From contig NZ_AQUR01000106.1 in NCBI RefSeq assembly GCF_000372525.1, positions 372,001 to 436,000 of the forward strand: a DNA stretch of 64,000 nt, given 5' to 3'. A program made the position numbers and the translations under genes. The notes below the pieces were generated by a model. It was not told the DNA's origin. It did not search any database and saw only the letters and a list, made by a program, of their open reading frames with translations. Below are positions 1 through 8,744 of the stretch, in pieces. The DNA is from Cupriavidus neocaledonicus (GTDB lineage: Bacteria; Pseudomonadota; Gammaproteobacteria; Burkholderiales; Burkholderiaceae). Numbering within the stretch: position 1 is the stretch's first letter; each line of letters begins with the position of its first letter.

Positions 1-818
1 AGAAGCTGCAAGCCGCCGCCGACGCCGGTTTCGACGGTGTCGAGATCTTCGAGGATGATCTGCTGCAGTTCCCCGGCACGCCCGCCGAGATCCGGCGCAT
101 GGCCGGCGACCTCGGCCTGCAGATCCTGCTTTACCAGCCGCTGCGCGATGTCGAGGCCATGCCGGGCGGCCTGTCCGCCGCGGAGCTGGCGCGCGCCCAG
201 CGGAAGTTCGATGCGATGGAGCAACTCGGGGTCGGGCTGGCCCTGGTCTGCAGCAACGTGCAAGGCGCGGCGCTCGACGATCCCGCGCGCGCGGCCGACG
301 ACCTGCGCGTGCTGGCCGACGCCGCGGCCCGCCGCGGCCTGCGGCTGGGCTACGAGGCGCTGGCCTGGGGCCGCCATGTGCGCCGCTGGCGGCAGGCGTG
401 GGACATCGTGGAGCGCGCCGCGCATCCGGCGCTGGGGCTGATGCTGGACAGCTTCCATACGCTGGCGCTCGGCGACACGCTCCATGGCCTCGATACGGTG
501 CCGGCCGAACGGATCTTCTTTGTGCAGTTGGCCGACGCGCCGCGACTGTCGCTGGACGTGCGCACCTGGAGCCGCCACCATCGCAATTTCCCGGGCCAGG
601 GTGACCTGCCCGTAGTCGGCTTCACGCGTGCCGTGCTGGGGGCGGGCTATCGCGGACCGCTGTCGCTCGAGGTGTTCAACGATGCCTTCCGCGCGGCGCC
701 CCCGTTGCCGGTTGCGCAGGATGGACGGCGCTCGCTGGAATGGCTGGAGGCGGTGACGAACGGCGGGCCCTTGGCCCCGGCAGCGCGCGCCGGCGGCACG
801 GCTCTCGCGGCACGCTGA
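1..818 (+). CDS. quiC: 3-dehydroshikimate dehydratase-like TIM-barrel enzyme (5' end outside window)
   Basis: The reading frame is open from base 3, so the start lies upstream; 271 residues are visible. The protein resembles the sugar-phosphate isomerase/epimerase (xylose isomerase-like) TIM barrel of QuiC-type 3-dehydroshikimate dehydratases, which convert 3-dehydroshikimate to protocatechuate in quinate/shikimate catabolism. The likely metal ligands are in the expected order: Glu in YEALAWGRH, Asp in LDSFH, Gln in FFVQLAD and Glu in LEVFND. The opening VEIFEDDLL stretch is also typical. It ends shortly after the barrel, so the HPPD-like C-terminal half found in some QuiC proteins is absent. 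It converges on the EamA gene with a 4-base gap. The family is clear; the exact substrate is inferred. Confidence 0.75.
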   Translation, partial: KLQAAADAGFDGVEIFEDDLLQFPGTPAEIRRMAGDLGLQILLYQPLRDVEAMPGGLSAAELARAQRKFDAMEQLGVGLALVCSNVQGAALDDPARAADDLRVLADAAARRGLRLGYEALAWGRHVRRWRQAWDIVERAAHPALGLMLDSFHTLALGDTLHGLDTVPAERIFFVQLADAPRLSLDVRTWSRHHRNFPGQGDLPVVGFTRAVLGAGYRGPLSLEVFNDAFRAAPPLPVAQDGRRSLEWLEAVTNGGPLAPAARAGGTALAAR

Positions 819-822
819 AACG

Positions 823-1734
823 CTATACCGCGCTCGCTTGCTGCGCCGCCGGCGGTGCCGGCAAGGCGCGCTCGCGGGCCGCCACCGCGGTGCCGGCCAC
901 GCCGCTGGCGGCGATCATCGCCACGCCCAGCAGCGACCAGGCATCGGGCAGCCAGCCGAACACCAGCCAGCCGCCCAGCATGGCAAAGGCGATCTGCAGG
1001 TAGAGATAGGGGGTCAGCACGCCGACCGGCGCGCGCGCATAGGCCAGCACCAGGAACATGTGCCCGGCGCAGCCGGCGAGCGCCATGCCTGCCAGCAGCC
1101 ACCAGTGCAGCGTGTCGACATGCCAGGTCCAGGCCAGCGGCAACGCCACTGACAACAGCACCGCGGCAATGCAACCGGTATAGAAATGCGTGGTGCCGGC
1201 GCCGTCGGTCCGGGTCAGGACGCTGGTCAGCAACTGGTAGGCGGCATTGAGGCAGACCGCCGCCAGCGGCAGCAGCATGGCGAGCTCCACGTCGGCGCCG
1301 GGGCGGATCACCACCAGCGCGCCGGCAAATCCGGCCAGCAGGCAGAGCCAGCGCAGCGCCGACATGCGCTCGCCGAACAGCGTTGCTGCCGCCAGCGCGA
1401 TCGCCAGCGGCGTCAGGCTGACCACCGCGGTGAACTCGCCCACCGGCAATACCTGCAGGCTGAAGAAGGCGCAGGCGCTGGACATCAGCATCGTCACCGC
1501 GCGCGTGGCCTGCAGCCACGGCCGGCGCGTGCGCAGCAGGATGCGGCCGCGCGCCGGCAGCAGCACCGCGCCGGTCAGCGCAGCCTGCGCAAGGTAGCGC
1601 ACCCACAGCGCCATCACCACCGGCACTGCGGCGCCGGTGATCTTGGTCATCGTGTCGAGCGCGGCAAAGCATGCCACCGCGGCAACCATCAGGGCGATGC
1701 CCTGCAGGGGCCGCGAACTTCCCACGGCGCTCAT
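823..1734 (-). CDS. EamA/DMT-family inner-membrane permease
   Basis: A 303-residue protein made almost entirely of hydrophobic segments, about ten, in two EamA-like halves (the second begins near residue 150). This is the usual size of drug/metabolite transporter family exporters. The N-terminal half carries the typical ALWVRYLAQ and TPLAIALAAATLFGERM stretches. Substrate cannot be told from sequence. It is convergent with the dehydroshikimate dehydratase-like gene and separated by 132 bases from the cytochrome c gene upstream on the same strand. It may be read as the tail of the sulfur operon, but the gap is larger than within that operon. Confidence 0.8.
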   Translation of the reverse strand: MSAVGSSRPLQGIALMVAAVACFAALDTMTKITGAAVPVVMALWVRYLAQAALTGAVLLPARGRILLRTRRPWLQATRAVTMLMSSACAFFSLQVLPVGEFTAVVSLTPLAIALAAATLFGERMSALRWLCLLAGFAGALVVIRPGADVELAMLLPLAAVCLNAAYQLLTSVLTRTDGAGTTHFYTGCIAAVLLSVALPLAWTWHVDTLHWWLLAGMALAGCAGHMFLVLAYARAPVGVLTPYLYLQIAFAMLGGWLVFGWLPDAWSLLGVAMIAASGVAGTAVAARERALPAPPAAQQASAV

Positions 1735-1866
1735 GGCGCCACCCTTAACCGCAACATGTCGGCGTTCCAGGCTGGTCCTTCATGAAGCCGAGGGTACTGT
1801 CCCGGACGAGGCTGGTGGCGGCGGCGGCCGGAAAGTCAGAATTCGCTGCGAGCGAACAATCCCTGC

Positions 1867-3042
1867 TCAATGGATGAAACCGCCCTTGACGAAGCGAACC
1901 GGCTCGGCATCCATGCGCAGCAGCAGCGCCGTCAGGCCGTCGGTGCCGGCACGCGTGGTCCGCGTCGCGGCAGCCGGTCCGGACACGCAGACCAGGTCGG
2001 CGTCGGACCATGCGCGGCCCGGCGTGCCGCGCGCGCGCAACCATCCGGCGCGGTCGGCCAGCAACTGGGTGCCGGCCAGCTTCGCCGGCGGCAGGCCGGC
2101 AATCGCCGCCATGGCCTGCCAGGCCTGCGCCGAAGCCGCCGCGCAGCCGGCGCGGAAGCGCGGCACCTGCGCCGGCACGCGGCCGTCCGGTGTGACGAGC
2201 ACGGTCAGGAAGCGCGGGTCTTCATACGGCAGGGTAGCGGCGCTCTCGTCCACCGCCACCAGCCGCACGCGCTGTTCGCCGCGCCAATGCGACAGCGCCA
2301 CGGGGGACGCCTCGCCGCAGCGGACGGCCATCTCGGGCAACCGCAACGGCACCGGCCAGTTACCCTCGGGACTGTTGGCCGCAGACAAGGCCTTCATGTA
2401 GTCGATCACGGCCCAGGCCTCGCGCTCGGCAAGCTGGCCGCGGAATGCCGGCATGGTTTGCTGGCCGCGGCGGTCGCGCATGCCGTACAGCACATGCCAG
2501 AACAGTTCGCCATCGGCGCGGCGCGCGAGCAGGGGGCTGGCCAGCGTCGGCGGCCATTGCGGCAGGCCGGCGGCCAGCGGTCCTTCGCCGCGGCCGTCGT
2601 CGCCGTGGCATGCGGCGCAATGCTGCGCGTAGACGCGTTGCCCCAGCGCGATGGCGTCGACGTCAAAGCGGGTAGGGCTGGCGTGCAAGCTGGTGGGGCT
2701 GGCGGGGCCGAGCAGCAGCGACACCTGCGGCCAGGGCGCGAGCAGCAGGGCCAGTACCGCCGCCGCCAGCAGCGCGGCGCGGCCCCGACGCCAGGCAACG
2801 GCGACGGCGACCGCCAGCACGGCAAAGGCGAGCGCGCACAGGCTGAAGCCGACCTGCCGTGCCAGGGCAAGGTCGATCAGCAGGGTTTCGCCGGCAATGC
2901 GCCGTGCCCACGGCCAGGCCGGCTGGCCATGGCTGGCGCCGGTCAGGCCCAGCGCATGCCACAGCCAGAGCAGGCCCAGCTGGCATTTCTCGATCAGGAC
3001 CAGCAGTGCATTCAGCCACGCCTGGGGCGGGGGGCCGCTCAT
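1867..3042 (-). CDS. Membrane-anchored c-type cytochrome, last gene of the sulfonate-type operon
   Basis: 391 residues from the ATG chosen here; an in-frame TTG at 3066 would add eight residues. About three hydrophobic segments fill the first 120 residues. A class I cytochrome c domain follows, with CAACH (Cys142, Cys145, His146) and a likely Met ligand in TMPAFRG. A C-terminal region of about 150 residues matches no domain I recognise. The heme domain should face the periplasm. The gene follows the ABC ATPase gene closely: the ATPase stop overlaps an ATG (TAATG) of an 11-codon frame that itself ends as ATGA on the cytochrome start. Electron partner and role are unknown; operon position suggests use with the sulfur genes. 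Confidence 0.75.
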   Translation of the reverse strand: MSGPPPQAWLNALLVLIEKCQLGLLWLWHALGLTGASHGQPAWPWARRIAGETLLIDLALARQVGFSLCALAFAVLAVAVAVAWRRGRAALLAAAVLALLLAPWPQVSLLLGPASPTSLHASPTRFDVDAIALGQRVYAQHCAACHGDDGRGEGPLAAGLPQWPPTLASPLLARRADGELFWHVLYGMRDRRGQQTMPAFRGQLAEREAWAVIDYMKALSAANSPEGNWPVPLRLPEMAVRCGEASPVALSHWRGEQRVRLVAVDESAATLPYEDPRFLTVLVTPDGRVPAQVPRFRAGCAAASAQAWQAMAAIAGLPPAKLAGTQLLADRAGWLRARGTPGRAWSDADLVCVSGPAAATRTTRAGTDGLTALLLRMDAEPVRFVKGGFIH

Positions 3043-3073
3043 GAGGTGGCCCGCCGGATGCTGCAATCGGTCA

Positions 3074-3967
3074 TTACCAGCTCGCGTCCAGTCCCAGGTG
3101 GCGCAGCGCTTCGTGCCGCAGTGCGGTCAGGCGCGGGTCGCCGCGATGGCGCGGGTAGGGCAGGTCGACCTTGAGTTCCGCGGCGATGCGCGCGGGCCGC
3201 TGGCTGAACACGATCACGCGCTGCGCCAGGAACAGCGCCTCTTCCACGTCATGCGTGACCAGCAGCGCCGAAAAGCGCGAGCGCTGCCACAGCTCGACCA
3301 GGTCGCTCTGCATTGCCAGCCGTGTCAGCGAATCGAGCTTGCCCAGCGGCTCGTCCAGCACCAGCAGGCGCGGATCGTTGACCAGCGCGCGCGCCAGCGC
3401 CACCCGCTGCGCCATGCCGCCGGAAAGCTGGTGCGGGAACGCGCGCGCAAACGATTCCAGCCCGACCCGGCGCAGCGCGTCGTCGACGCGATGGCGCTGC
3501 TGTGCAAGGATGCCCTGCGCCTGCAGCCCAAGCGCGACGTTGTCCCAGACGCGGCGCCACGGGTACAGCGTCGGATCCTGGAACACCACGATGCGCGAGG
3601 GATCGGGCTCGGTGATGGGCGTGCCGTCCTGCAGGATCTCGCCCGACGCGGGCTGGTCCAGGCCGGCGACCAGCCGCAGCAGCGTGGACTTGCCGCAGCC
3701 GCTGGGGCCGAGCAGGGCAACGAATTCGCCCGGCGCGACATCGAGGTCGACGTCGTCGAGGACCTGCAGGCGCTCGTTGCCGTGGCCGAACCAGTGGCTG
3801 ACGCCGTGGATGTCGATACGAGCCCCGTTCAGTACGCCGGTTTCATCCCCTGCGGCCGCGTCAACTCCCCTCCCCCCCGACCCCTCTCCCACTGCGCGGG
3901 AGAGGGGGGCCTTCTGCGGGCGCACGTGAGATCTCGATGCTTTCCACCGCTCCACCACGCTCACCAT
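3074..3967 (-). CDS. ABC transporter ATP-binding protein, nitrate/sulfonate/taurine type
   Basis: 297 residues from an ATG that overlaps the permease stop by 7 bases, a usual sign of translational coupling. Walker A GPSGCGKST is at 87-95, the Q-loop Gln at 130, the LSGG signature at 181-184, Walker B LLVLDEP at 201-207 and the switch His at 239. It energises import with the adjacent permease and receptor, as in the SsuB/TauB/NrtD family. The odd part is an N-terminal extension of about 48 residues before the ATPase fold. Residues about 21-29 of it are encoded by a palindromic repeat that recurs elsewhere in the window. A later native start cannot be excluded, though no good ATG or GTG was seen. 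Substrate is inferred from neighbours. Confidence 0.87.
   Translation of the reverse strand: MVSVVERWKASRSHVRPQKAPLSRAVGEGSGGRGVDAAAGDETGVLNGARIDIHGVSHWFGHGNERLQVLDDVDLDVAPGEFVALLGPSGCGKSTLLRLVAGLDQPASGEILQDGTPITEPDPSRIVVFQDPTLYPWRRVWDNVALGLQAQGILAQQRHRVDDALRRVGLESFARAFPHQLSGGMAQRVALARALVNDPRLLVLDEPLGKLDSLTRLAMQSDLVELWQRSRFSALLVTHDVEEALFLAQRVIVFSQRPARIAAELKVDLPYPRHRGDPRLTALRHEALRHLGLDASW
3881..3907. repeat. Palindromic repeat inside the ABC ATPase gene
   Basis: Arms CCCCTCTCCC and GGGAGAGGGG (10 bases each) with a 7-base loop. The same core arms recur at 17657-17680, suggesting a dispersed REP-like family. Here it sits within the coding region, in the N-terminal extension of the ATPase. Confidence 0.6.
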
Positions 3968-5016
3968 TTCACCGTCCCCTTCTGCCACGACAACACCCGG
4001 TCCCGCGCCACGAACAGCAGCGTGATCACCCCGGAAAACAGCAGCGCCATCACGATCAGCGCCGCATACATGTTCACGTATGAAGCCCAGCCCTGCGCCC
4101 AGGTCAGGTACCAGCCCAGTCCCGATTTCACGCCCATCATCTCCGCCGTCACCAGCACCGAGAACGATGCCCCCAGCCCCATGAACAGCCCCACAAACAC
4201 CTGCGGCAGCGCCGCGGGAATCGCCACGCGCAACACCAGGAACCAGCCTGACGCGCCCAGCGTGCGCGCCACGTCGTAGTAGCTCTTGTTGACGCCGGCG
4301 ACGCCCGACCACGTCAGCACGGCCACCGGGAAGGCAGTCGCCAGCGCGATCAGGAACACGGCCGCCGAATAGCTCGACGGGAAAAAGTAGAAGGTCAGCG
4401 GCAGCAGCGCAGTCGACGGCAGCGGCCCCAGCACGCGCAGCACCGGGTGTACCCAGTAGCCGATGCGGCGCGACCAGCCGATCGACACGCCGACCAGGAA
4501 GCCCACCAGCCCGCCATACGCCACGCCCAGCCCCAGCAGCTTCAGCGTATTGATCACGCTGTCGCCGAGCCTGCGCCAGTCATCGGCATAGACCTCGATC
4601 AGCGCCTGCGGCGGCGCGAAGAACGGCGTCGGCAGGATCGCGGTCTTGGCGGTCAGGATCTCCCACGCGGACAGCACCGCCGGCACTGCCACCAGCCATG
4701 GCCCAGCGGTGCAAAGTGCGGCCAGCGGCCGCCGCAGCGCGCGCACGTGCTGGCCGCCCAGGGCGAGCAGCGCCAGCAGCGCGGCCGCCGCCAGCGCGGC
4801 CAGGCCCAGTTCCTCCGTATAGGCCCAGTCGCTGAAACCCACGACGTGGTTGGGCCAGCGCCACGTCAGCGCACCGAACGCGGCCCATGCCAGCGCCGCG
4901 ACCAGCCCGACGGGCCAGATGCGTGCCGGAGCGGCGTCGTCCGCGGCGGCGTGGGAAGCCGCCGCGGCCGGCTGGCGCGCCAGCCGCGCATCGAATGCAG
5001 GTTGGCTTGTCGTCAT
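3961..5016 (-). CDS. ABC transporter permease, nitrate/sulfonate/taurine type
   Basis: A 351-residue polytopic protein of the BPD_transp_1 fold, as in SsuC/TauC. A cytoplasmic N-terminal stretch and two hydrophobic segments (about 30-100) precede the core. The permease core has the EAA-like loop near ARTLGASGWFLVLRVAIPAALPQVF (shown here only in part by residues ARTLGASG and AIPAALPQVF). It starts 3 bases after the receptor gene and overlaps the ATPase gene by 7 bases, so receptor, permease and ATPase are one operon. The extra N-terminal membrane region is longer than in plain SsuC (about 260 residues). Substrate is not fixed by sequence. Confidence 0.87.
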   Translation of the reverse strand: MTTSQPAFDARLARQPAAAASHAAADDAAPARIWPVGLVAALAWAAFGALTWRWPNHVVGFSDWAYTEELGLAALAAAALLALLALGGQHVRALRRPLAALCTAGPWLVAVPAVLSAWEILTAKTAILPTPFFAPPQALIEVYADDWRRLGDSVINTLKLLGLGVAYGGLVGFLVGVSIGWSRRIGYWVHPVLRVLGPLPSTALLPLTFYFFPSSYSAAVFLIALATAFPVAVLTWSGVAGVNKSYYDVARTLGASGWFLVLRVAIPAALPQVFVGLFMGLGASFSVLVTAEMMGVKSGLGWYLTWAQGWASYVNMYAALIVMALLFSGVITLLFVARDRVLSWQKGTVKW

Positions 5017-5019
5017 CGC

Positions 5020-6033
5020 TTACCCCAGGACGTTGGCGTAGACGTGCTGCGCCAGGCGTTTGGCATCGGTGGTCTTCTTCAGCACGCCGATGCGGCGGAA
5101 ATCGTCGGCATAGAATGCAATCTCGTCGCGCAGGTCGGCACCGGTCGGATGGTGGGTGTAGGTCAGCGTCGCGTACAGCTTGCGCAGGTCGTCCGGATTG
5201 ATCTTCGGCGAGTATCTGGCGAAGACCTTGGCGGCCTCGTTCGGGTTCTCCTTGACGTAGTCGGTGGCCTGCACGATGGCGCGCGCCAGCGACGCGGCGG
5301 TGGGGCGGTCGTTGCGCACCAGTTCGCCGCGCGCGCCGACCACGCAGCACACCTTGCGCGCGTACTCGCCGGTCAGGTTGGTAGCCAGCTCCACGTAGGC
5401 GCCGTTGGTGCGCTTCTCGAGCAGGTAGAGGTTGGGATCGCCGTCGGCGATGGCCTGGATCTCGCCCTTGTCGACCGCCACGCCGAGCAGGTCGGCCGGG
5501 TACTGGCGCCATGTAATGTCCCTGTCCGGGTCGATGCCGTTCTTGGCCAGCAGGATGGTGAAGAAGTGCTTGCCGGGCGCGGCCAGGTCGCTGACGCCGA
5601 CGGTCTTGCCCTTCAGGTGCTGCAGGCTGGTCACGCCCGCGGCCTTCGATCCCACCAGCCGCACGCAACCACCGTGCGAGCTGCCGATGATCTTGACGTC
5701 GAAGCCGGCCTCCAGCGGCTTGAGCCAGCGGTGGATCATGCCAACCGCGGCATCGGCCTTGCCGGTGGCGATCGATTCCAGCAGCTGGTCGGTCGAGCCG
5801 CTGTAGTTGATCAGGTCGACCTGCAGCCCGTTCTTCTCGAAGAAGCCTTTCTCCTGCGCCACCACGATCGGCGTCAGGCAGAACGAGTTCTGGTTCCAGG
5901 CGAAGGTCAGCTTGCGCGGCGCTGACCGGGCCTGGCGGCCGAGGATCAGCGCCGGCGCCGCGATGGCAGCGGCGCTGGCAAGACGCAGCACGCTGCGGCG
6001 GCGCGGGTCGGTGTCGTTGTGCTTCTGGCTCAT
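5020..6033 (-). CDS. Periplasmic substrate-binding protein, NMT1/SsuA-TauA family
   Basis: 337 residues. The N terminus has a twin-arginine style leader (Arg11-Arg13 followed by SVLRLA and a hydrophobic stretch ending near RSA), so export by Tat is likely. The mature part has the NMT1-like order of the family: KLTFAWNQNSF, then GFFEKNGLQVDL, then GKADAAVGMIHRW and LKGKTVGVSDLAAPGK. The fold binds nitrate, alkanesulfonates, taurine or thiamine precursors. The neighbouring flavin monooxygenase points to a sulfonate or other organosulfur compound. It is 69 bases downstream of that monooxygenase gene and 3 bases upstream of the permease gene. Confidence 0.85.
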   Translation of the reverse strand: MSQKHNDTDPRRRSVLRLASAAAIAAPALILGRQARSAPRKLTFAWNQNSFCLTPIVVAQEKGFFEKNGLQVDLINYSGSTDQLLESIATGKADAAVGMIHRWLKPLEAGFDVKIIGSSHGGCVRLVGSKAAGVTSLQHLKGKTVGVSDLAAPGKHFFTILLAKNGIDPDRDITWRQYPADLLGVAVDKGEIQAIADGDPNLYLLEKRTNGAYVELATNLTGEYARKVCCVVGARGELVRNDRPTAASLARAIVQATDYVKENPNEAAKVFARYSPKINPDDLRKLYATLTYTHHPTGADLRDEIAFYADDFRRIGVLKKTTDAKRLAQHVYANVLG

Positions 6034-6102
6034 GGAGAGACTCCCCGATTCTTGTTGTGGGTATGTTTGCAGGTGTGTTGTGGTGGCGTATGGCTGCGGC
6101 GA

Positions 6103-7200
6103 TCAGGCGGCGCGGCGTTCCGCCCGGCGGGCGGCATCGTGCTGCGCAACCAGTGCGCGCACGCGCGGGATCAGCTCGCGGCCATAGTCGATGGCGTCTT
6201 CGAGCGGATCGAAGCCGCGGATCAGGAAGGTGGTCACGCCCAGCTCGTAATACGCCAGCAGCGCCTGCGCGACCTGCTCGGGCGTGCCGACCAGGCCGGT
6301 GGAATTGGAACGCCCGCCGGTCTCGCGCGCGACCGCGGTCCACAGGCGCTGGTCGACGCGCTCGCCCTTGTCGGCGGCGGCCAGCAGCCGGCGCGCGCCT
6401 TCGCTTTGCTGCGGGCCGCCACGGCTGTAGCCGGCCTGCACGCGCAGCGCGCGCGTGCGCTCCAGGATGCTGTCGGCGCGGGCCCACGCCTTTTCTTCGG
6501 TCTCGGCCAGCACCGGCCGGAACGAGACCGAGAAGCGCACGGTGCGGCCATTTTTGGCTGCTTCCGCCCGCACGCGCGTGGTCAGTTCGCGCACCTGGTC
6601 GAGCGATTCGCCCCACAGCGCGTAGACGTCGGCATGCTTGCCGGCAACCTGCAAGGCCGCTGCCGATGCGCCGCCGAAATAGATCGGCACATGCGGCTGC
6701 TGCGCCGGCTTGACTTCGGAAAAGCCCTGCGTGAAACGGTAAAACTCGCCGGCATGGTCGAACGGCTGCGGCTCGGTCCAGATGCGCCGCAGGATGTGCA
6801 GGTACTCGTCGGTGCGCGCATAGCGCTGGTCATGGTCGAGGAAATCGCCGTCGCGCTGCTGCTCGCTGTCGGAGCCGCCGGAGATGAAATGCACGCCAAG
6901 CCGCCCGCCGCTGAACTGGTCGAGCGTGGCGATCTGGCGCGCGGCCAGCGTCGGCGCGGTAAAGCCAGGCCGGTGCGCCAGCATGAAATGGATGCGCTCG
7001 GTCACGCTCGCGGCATACGCGATCGTCAGCGTGGCCGACGGCCCGGTCGAATGGTGCGGCACCAGGATGCGGTCGAAGCCGGCCTGCTCGTGCGCCTGCG
7101 CAAAGGCGCGCACATAGTCTCGGTCGATCACGGGGCCCGCAGGGGGATGGATCTCGGACTGTTTCTGGCTCTGGATCATGCCGATGAAATCGACGCTCAT
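6103..7200 (-). CDS. LLM-class flavin-dependent monooxygenase, alkanesulfonate monooxygenase (SsuD)-like
   Basis: 365 residues, close to SsuD length. The bacterial-luciferase TIM-barrel features are present: an early FIGMIQSQ strand, HHSTGPSATLT, the flavin-binding SGGRLGVHFISGG region, and the late GTPEQVAQALLAYYELGVTTFLI segment. The family uses reduced FMN and oxygen; SsuD releases sulfite from alkanesulfonates and relatives cleave other C-S bonds. No FMN reductase gene is seen nearby, so one would be needed elsewhere. It is the first gene of the minus-strand arm and faces the SfnB-like gene across a 228-base divergent promoter region. Confidence 0.85.
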   Translation of the reverse strand: MSVDFIGMIQSQKQSEIHPPAGPVIDRDYVRAFAQAHEQAGFDRILVPHHSTGPSATLTIAYAASVTERIHFMLAHRPGFTAPTLAARQIATLDQFSGGRLGVHFISGGSDSEQQRDGDFLDHDQRYARTDEYLHILRRIWTEPQPFDHAGEFYRFTQGFSEVKPAQQPHVPIYFGGASAAALQVAGKHADVYALWGESLDQVRELTTRVRAEAAKNGRTVRFSVSFRPVLAETEEKAWARADSILERTRALRVQAGYSRGGPQQSEGARRLLAAADKGERVDQRLWTAVARETGGRSNSTGLVGTPEQVAQALLAYYELGVTTFLIRGFDPLEDAIDYGRELIPRVRALVAQHDAARRAERRAA

Positions 7201-7302
7201 TCGTACGCTCCTGATTCGGTGATGGCGGCGGCGTGCCGCGCGGGCCTTTTGTATGGACTGGGGAACAAAGTACGACAGCGATGCGCCGCGACTAACGAAT
7301 AA

Positions 7303-7334
7303 AAACGACGGACCATATTCAATAAGCGTCGTTT
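7303..7334. promoter_or_regulatory. Inverted repeat in the divergent sulfur-locus promoter
   Basis: Perfect 8-base arms AAACGACG (7303-7310) and CGTCGTTT (7327-7334) are separated by 16 A/T-rich bases. The element lies between the divergent monooxygenase and SfnB-like genes, in an AT-rich island within otherwise GC-rich sequence. That is the expected place and form for an operator controlling both arms. The regulator is not encoded next to it. Confidence 0.45.
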
Positions 7335-7428
7335 CCGGAACGCGGGCGCGGCGCTACGCTATGCGGCATCCGTGGCGACCGGCCCGTGCGGGTCGGCATT
7401 CCAGCCATTCCTCCGGAGTTTCCGTTCC

Positions 7429-8640
7429 ATGTCTTCGACGTCTTCCCTGCGCCGGCTGCCCGCCAGCGGCGCGCGCCTTGGCGAGGTGCTGGCCGAACTG
7501 TCGGCGCGCTTCGCCGCCGGCGCCGCCGCGCACGACGCCGCGGCCAGCTTTCCGCATGACAATTTCGCGCAGCTGCACGCGCAAGGCCTGATCGCGCAGG
7601 TGGTGCCGCGCGACTATGGCGGCGGCGGGGCAGGGCTGGCGCAGGCGCGCCGCATCATCGCGGCCGTCGCCGGCGGCGACCCGGCCACGGCGCTGGTGCT
7701 GACCATGACCTATCTGCAGCATCGCGCCATCGCGCGCCCCGATTCGCACTGGCCAGAAGTGGTGCGCGCACAGGTCTTTGCCGATGCGGTGCAGGACGGC
7801 GCGCTGATCAATGCGCTGCGCGTCGAGCCCGGACTCGGCTCGCCCGCGCGCGGCGGCCTGCCCGGCACCATCGCTACGCAGGTTGCCGATGGCTGGCGCC
7901 TGAGCGGACGCAAGCTGTACAGCACCGGCATTCCCGCGCTGCGCTGGCTCGCGGTATGGGCACGCACCGACGAGCCGCAGCCGCGCGTCGGCGTGTTCCT
8001 GGTGCCAGGGCCGGCCGCCGGCGTGGCCGGCGTGCGCATCGTCGAGAACTGGAACCACCTGGGCTTGCGCGCCTCGGGCAGCCACGAGACCGTGCTCGAC
8101 AATATCTGGATCCCGCCCGACCACGCCGTCGATATCCGCCCGCCCGCGGCATGGGCGCCGGCGGGCGCGAGCCAGGCCGACATCGACGCCAATGCCGACC
8201 AGCAGGCGTGGATGATCGTGCTGCTCGGCAGCCTCTATGACGCCGTCGCACGCGCGGCCGCGTCGTGGGCGCGCGGCTTCGTGCGCGAACGCGCACCCGG
8301 CAGCCTGGGCGCGCCGCTGGCGACGCTGCCGCGCGTGCAGGAAACCGTCGGCGAGATCGCCGCGCTGCTGCGGACCAACGAGGTGCTGCTCGACGATGCC
8401 GCCGCGCGCACCGACGCCAATGCGCCGCCCGCCGCCGCCGACAGCGGCCTGCTCAAGTTCACCGTGACCGGCAACGCGATCCGCGCGGTGGAGCTGGCGC
8501 TGCAGCTGGCGGGCAACCATGGCCTGAGCCGCGACAATCCGCTCGAGCGGCACTATCGCGACGTGCTGTGCAGCCGCATCCATACGCCGCAGAACGACTC
8601 GATCCTGGTCGCTGCCGGCAAGCACCATCTGGGGCTGTAG
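7429..8640 (+). CDS. SfnB/DszC-like acyl-CoA dehydrogenase-fold oxidoreductase
   Basis: 403 residues. The start at 7429 follows a CGGAG ribosome site; an ATG 57 bases upstream is less likely. The acyl-CoA dehydrogenase fold is visible: an N-terminal helical part, VPRDYGGGGAGL, a mid-domain strand region with NALRVEPGLGSP and HLGLRASGSHETVLDN, then C-terminal helices ending with a PQNDSILVAAGKHHLGL tail. SfnB and DszC relatives are reduced-flavin monooxygenases acting on sulfur compounds rather than CoA esters, and are common beside sulfonate/sulfone genes. It opens the plus-strand arm of the locus, about 100 bases before the thiol dioxygenase gene. Confidence 0.78.
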   Translation: MSSTSSLRRLPASGARLGEVLAELSARFAAGAAAHDAAASFPHDNFAQLHAQGLIAQVVPRDYGGGGAGLAQARRIIAAVAGGDPATALVLTMTYLQHRAIARPDSHWPEVVRAQVFADAVQDGALINALRVEPGLGSPARGGLPGTIATQVADGWRLSGRKLYSTGIPALRWLAVWARTDEPQPRVGVFLVPGPAAGVAGVRIVENWNHLGLRASGSHETVLDNIWIPPDHAVDIRPPAAWAPAGASQADIDANADQQAWMIVLLGSLYDAVARAAASWARGFVRERAPGSLGAPLATLPRVQETVGEIAALLRTNEVLLDDAAARTDANAPPAAADSGLLKFTVTGNAIRAVELALQLAGNHGLSRDNPLERHYRDVLCSRIHTPQNDSILVAAGKHHLGL

Positions 8641-8744
8641 GGGCATGCAGCGCTGCTGCCAACGCGGCCGCCGCGCCGTGTTATGTTTGCAGCGGCAGCG
8701 CCCCGCAGAGGGCCCGAACACAGAACCACCCCCGGAGGCATTTG

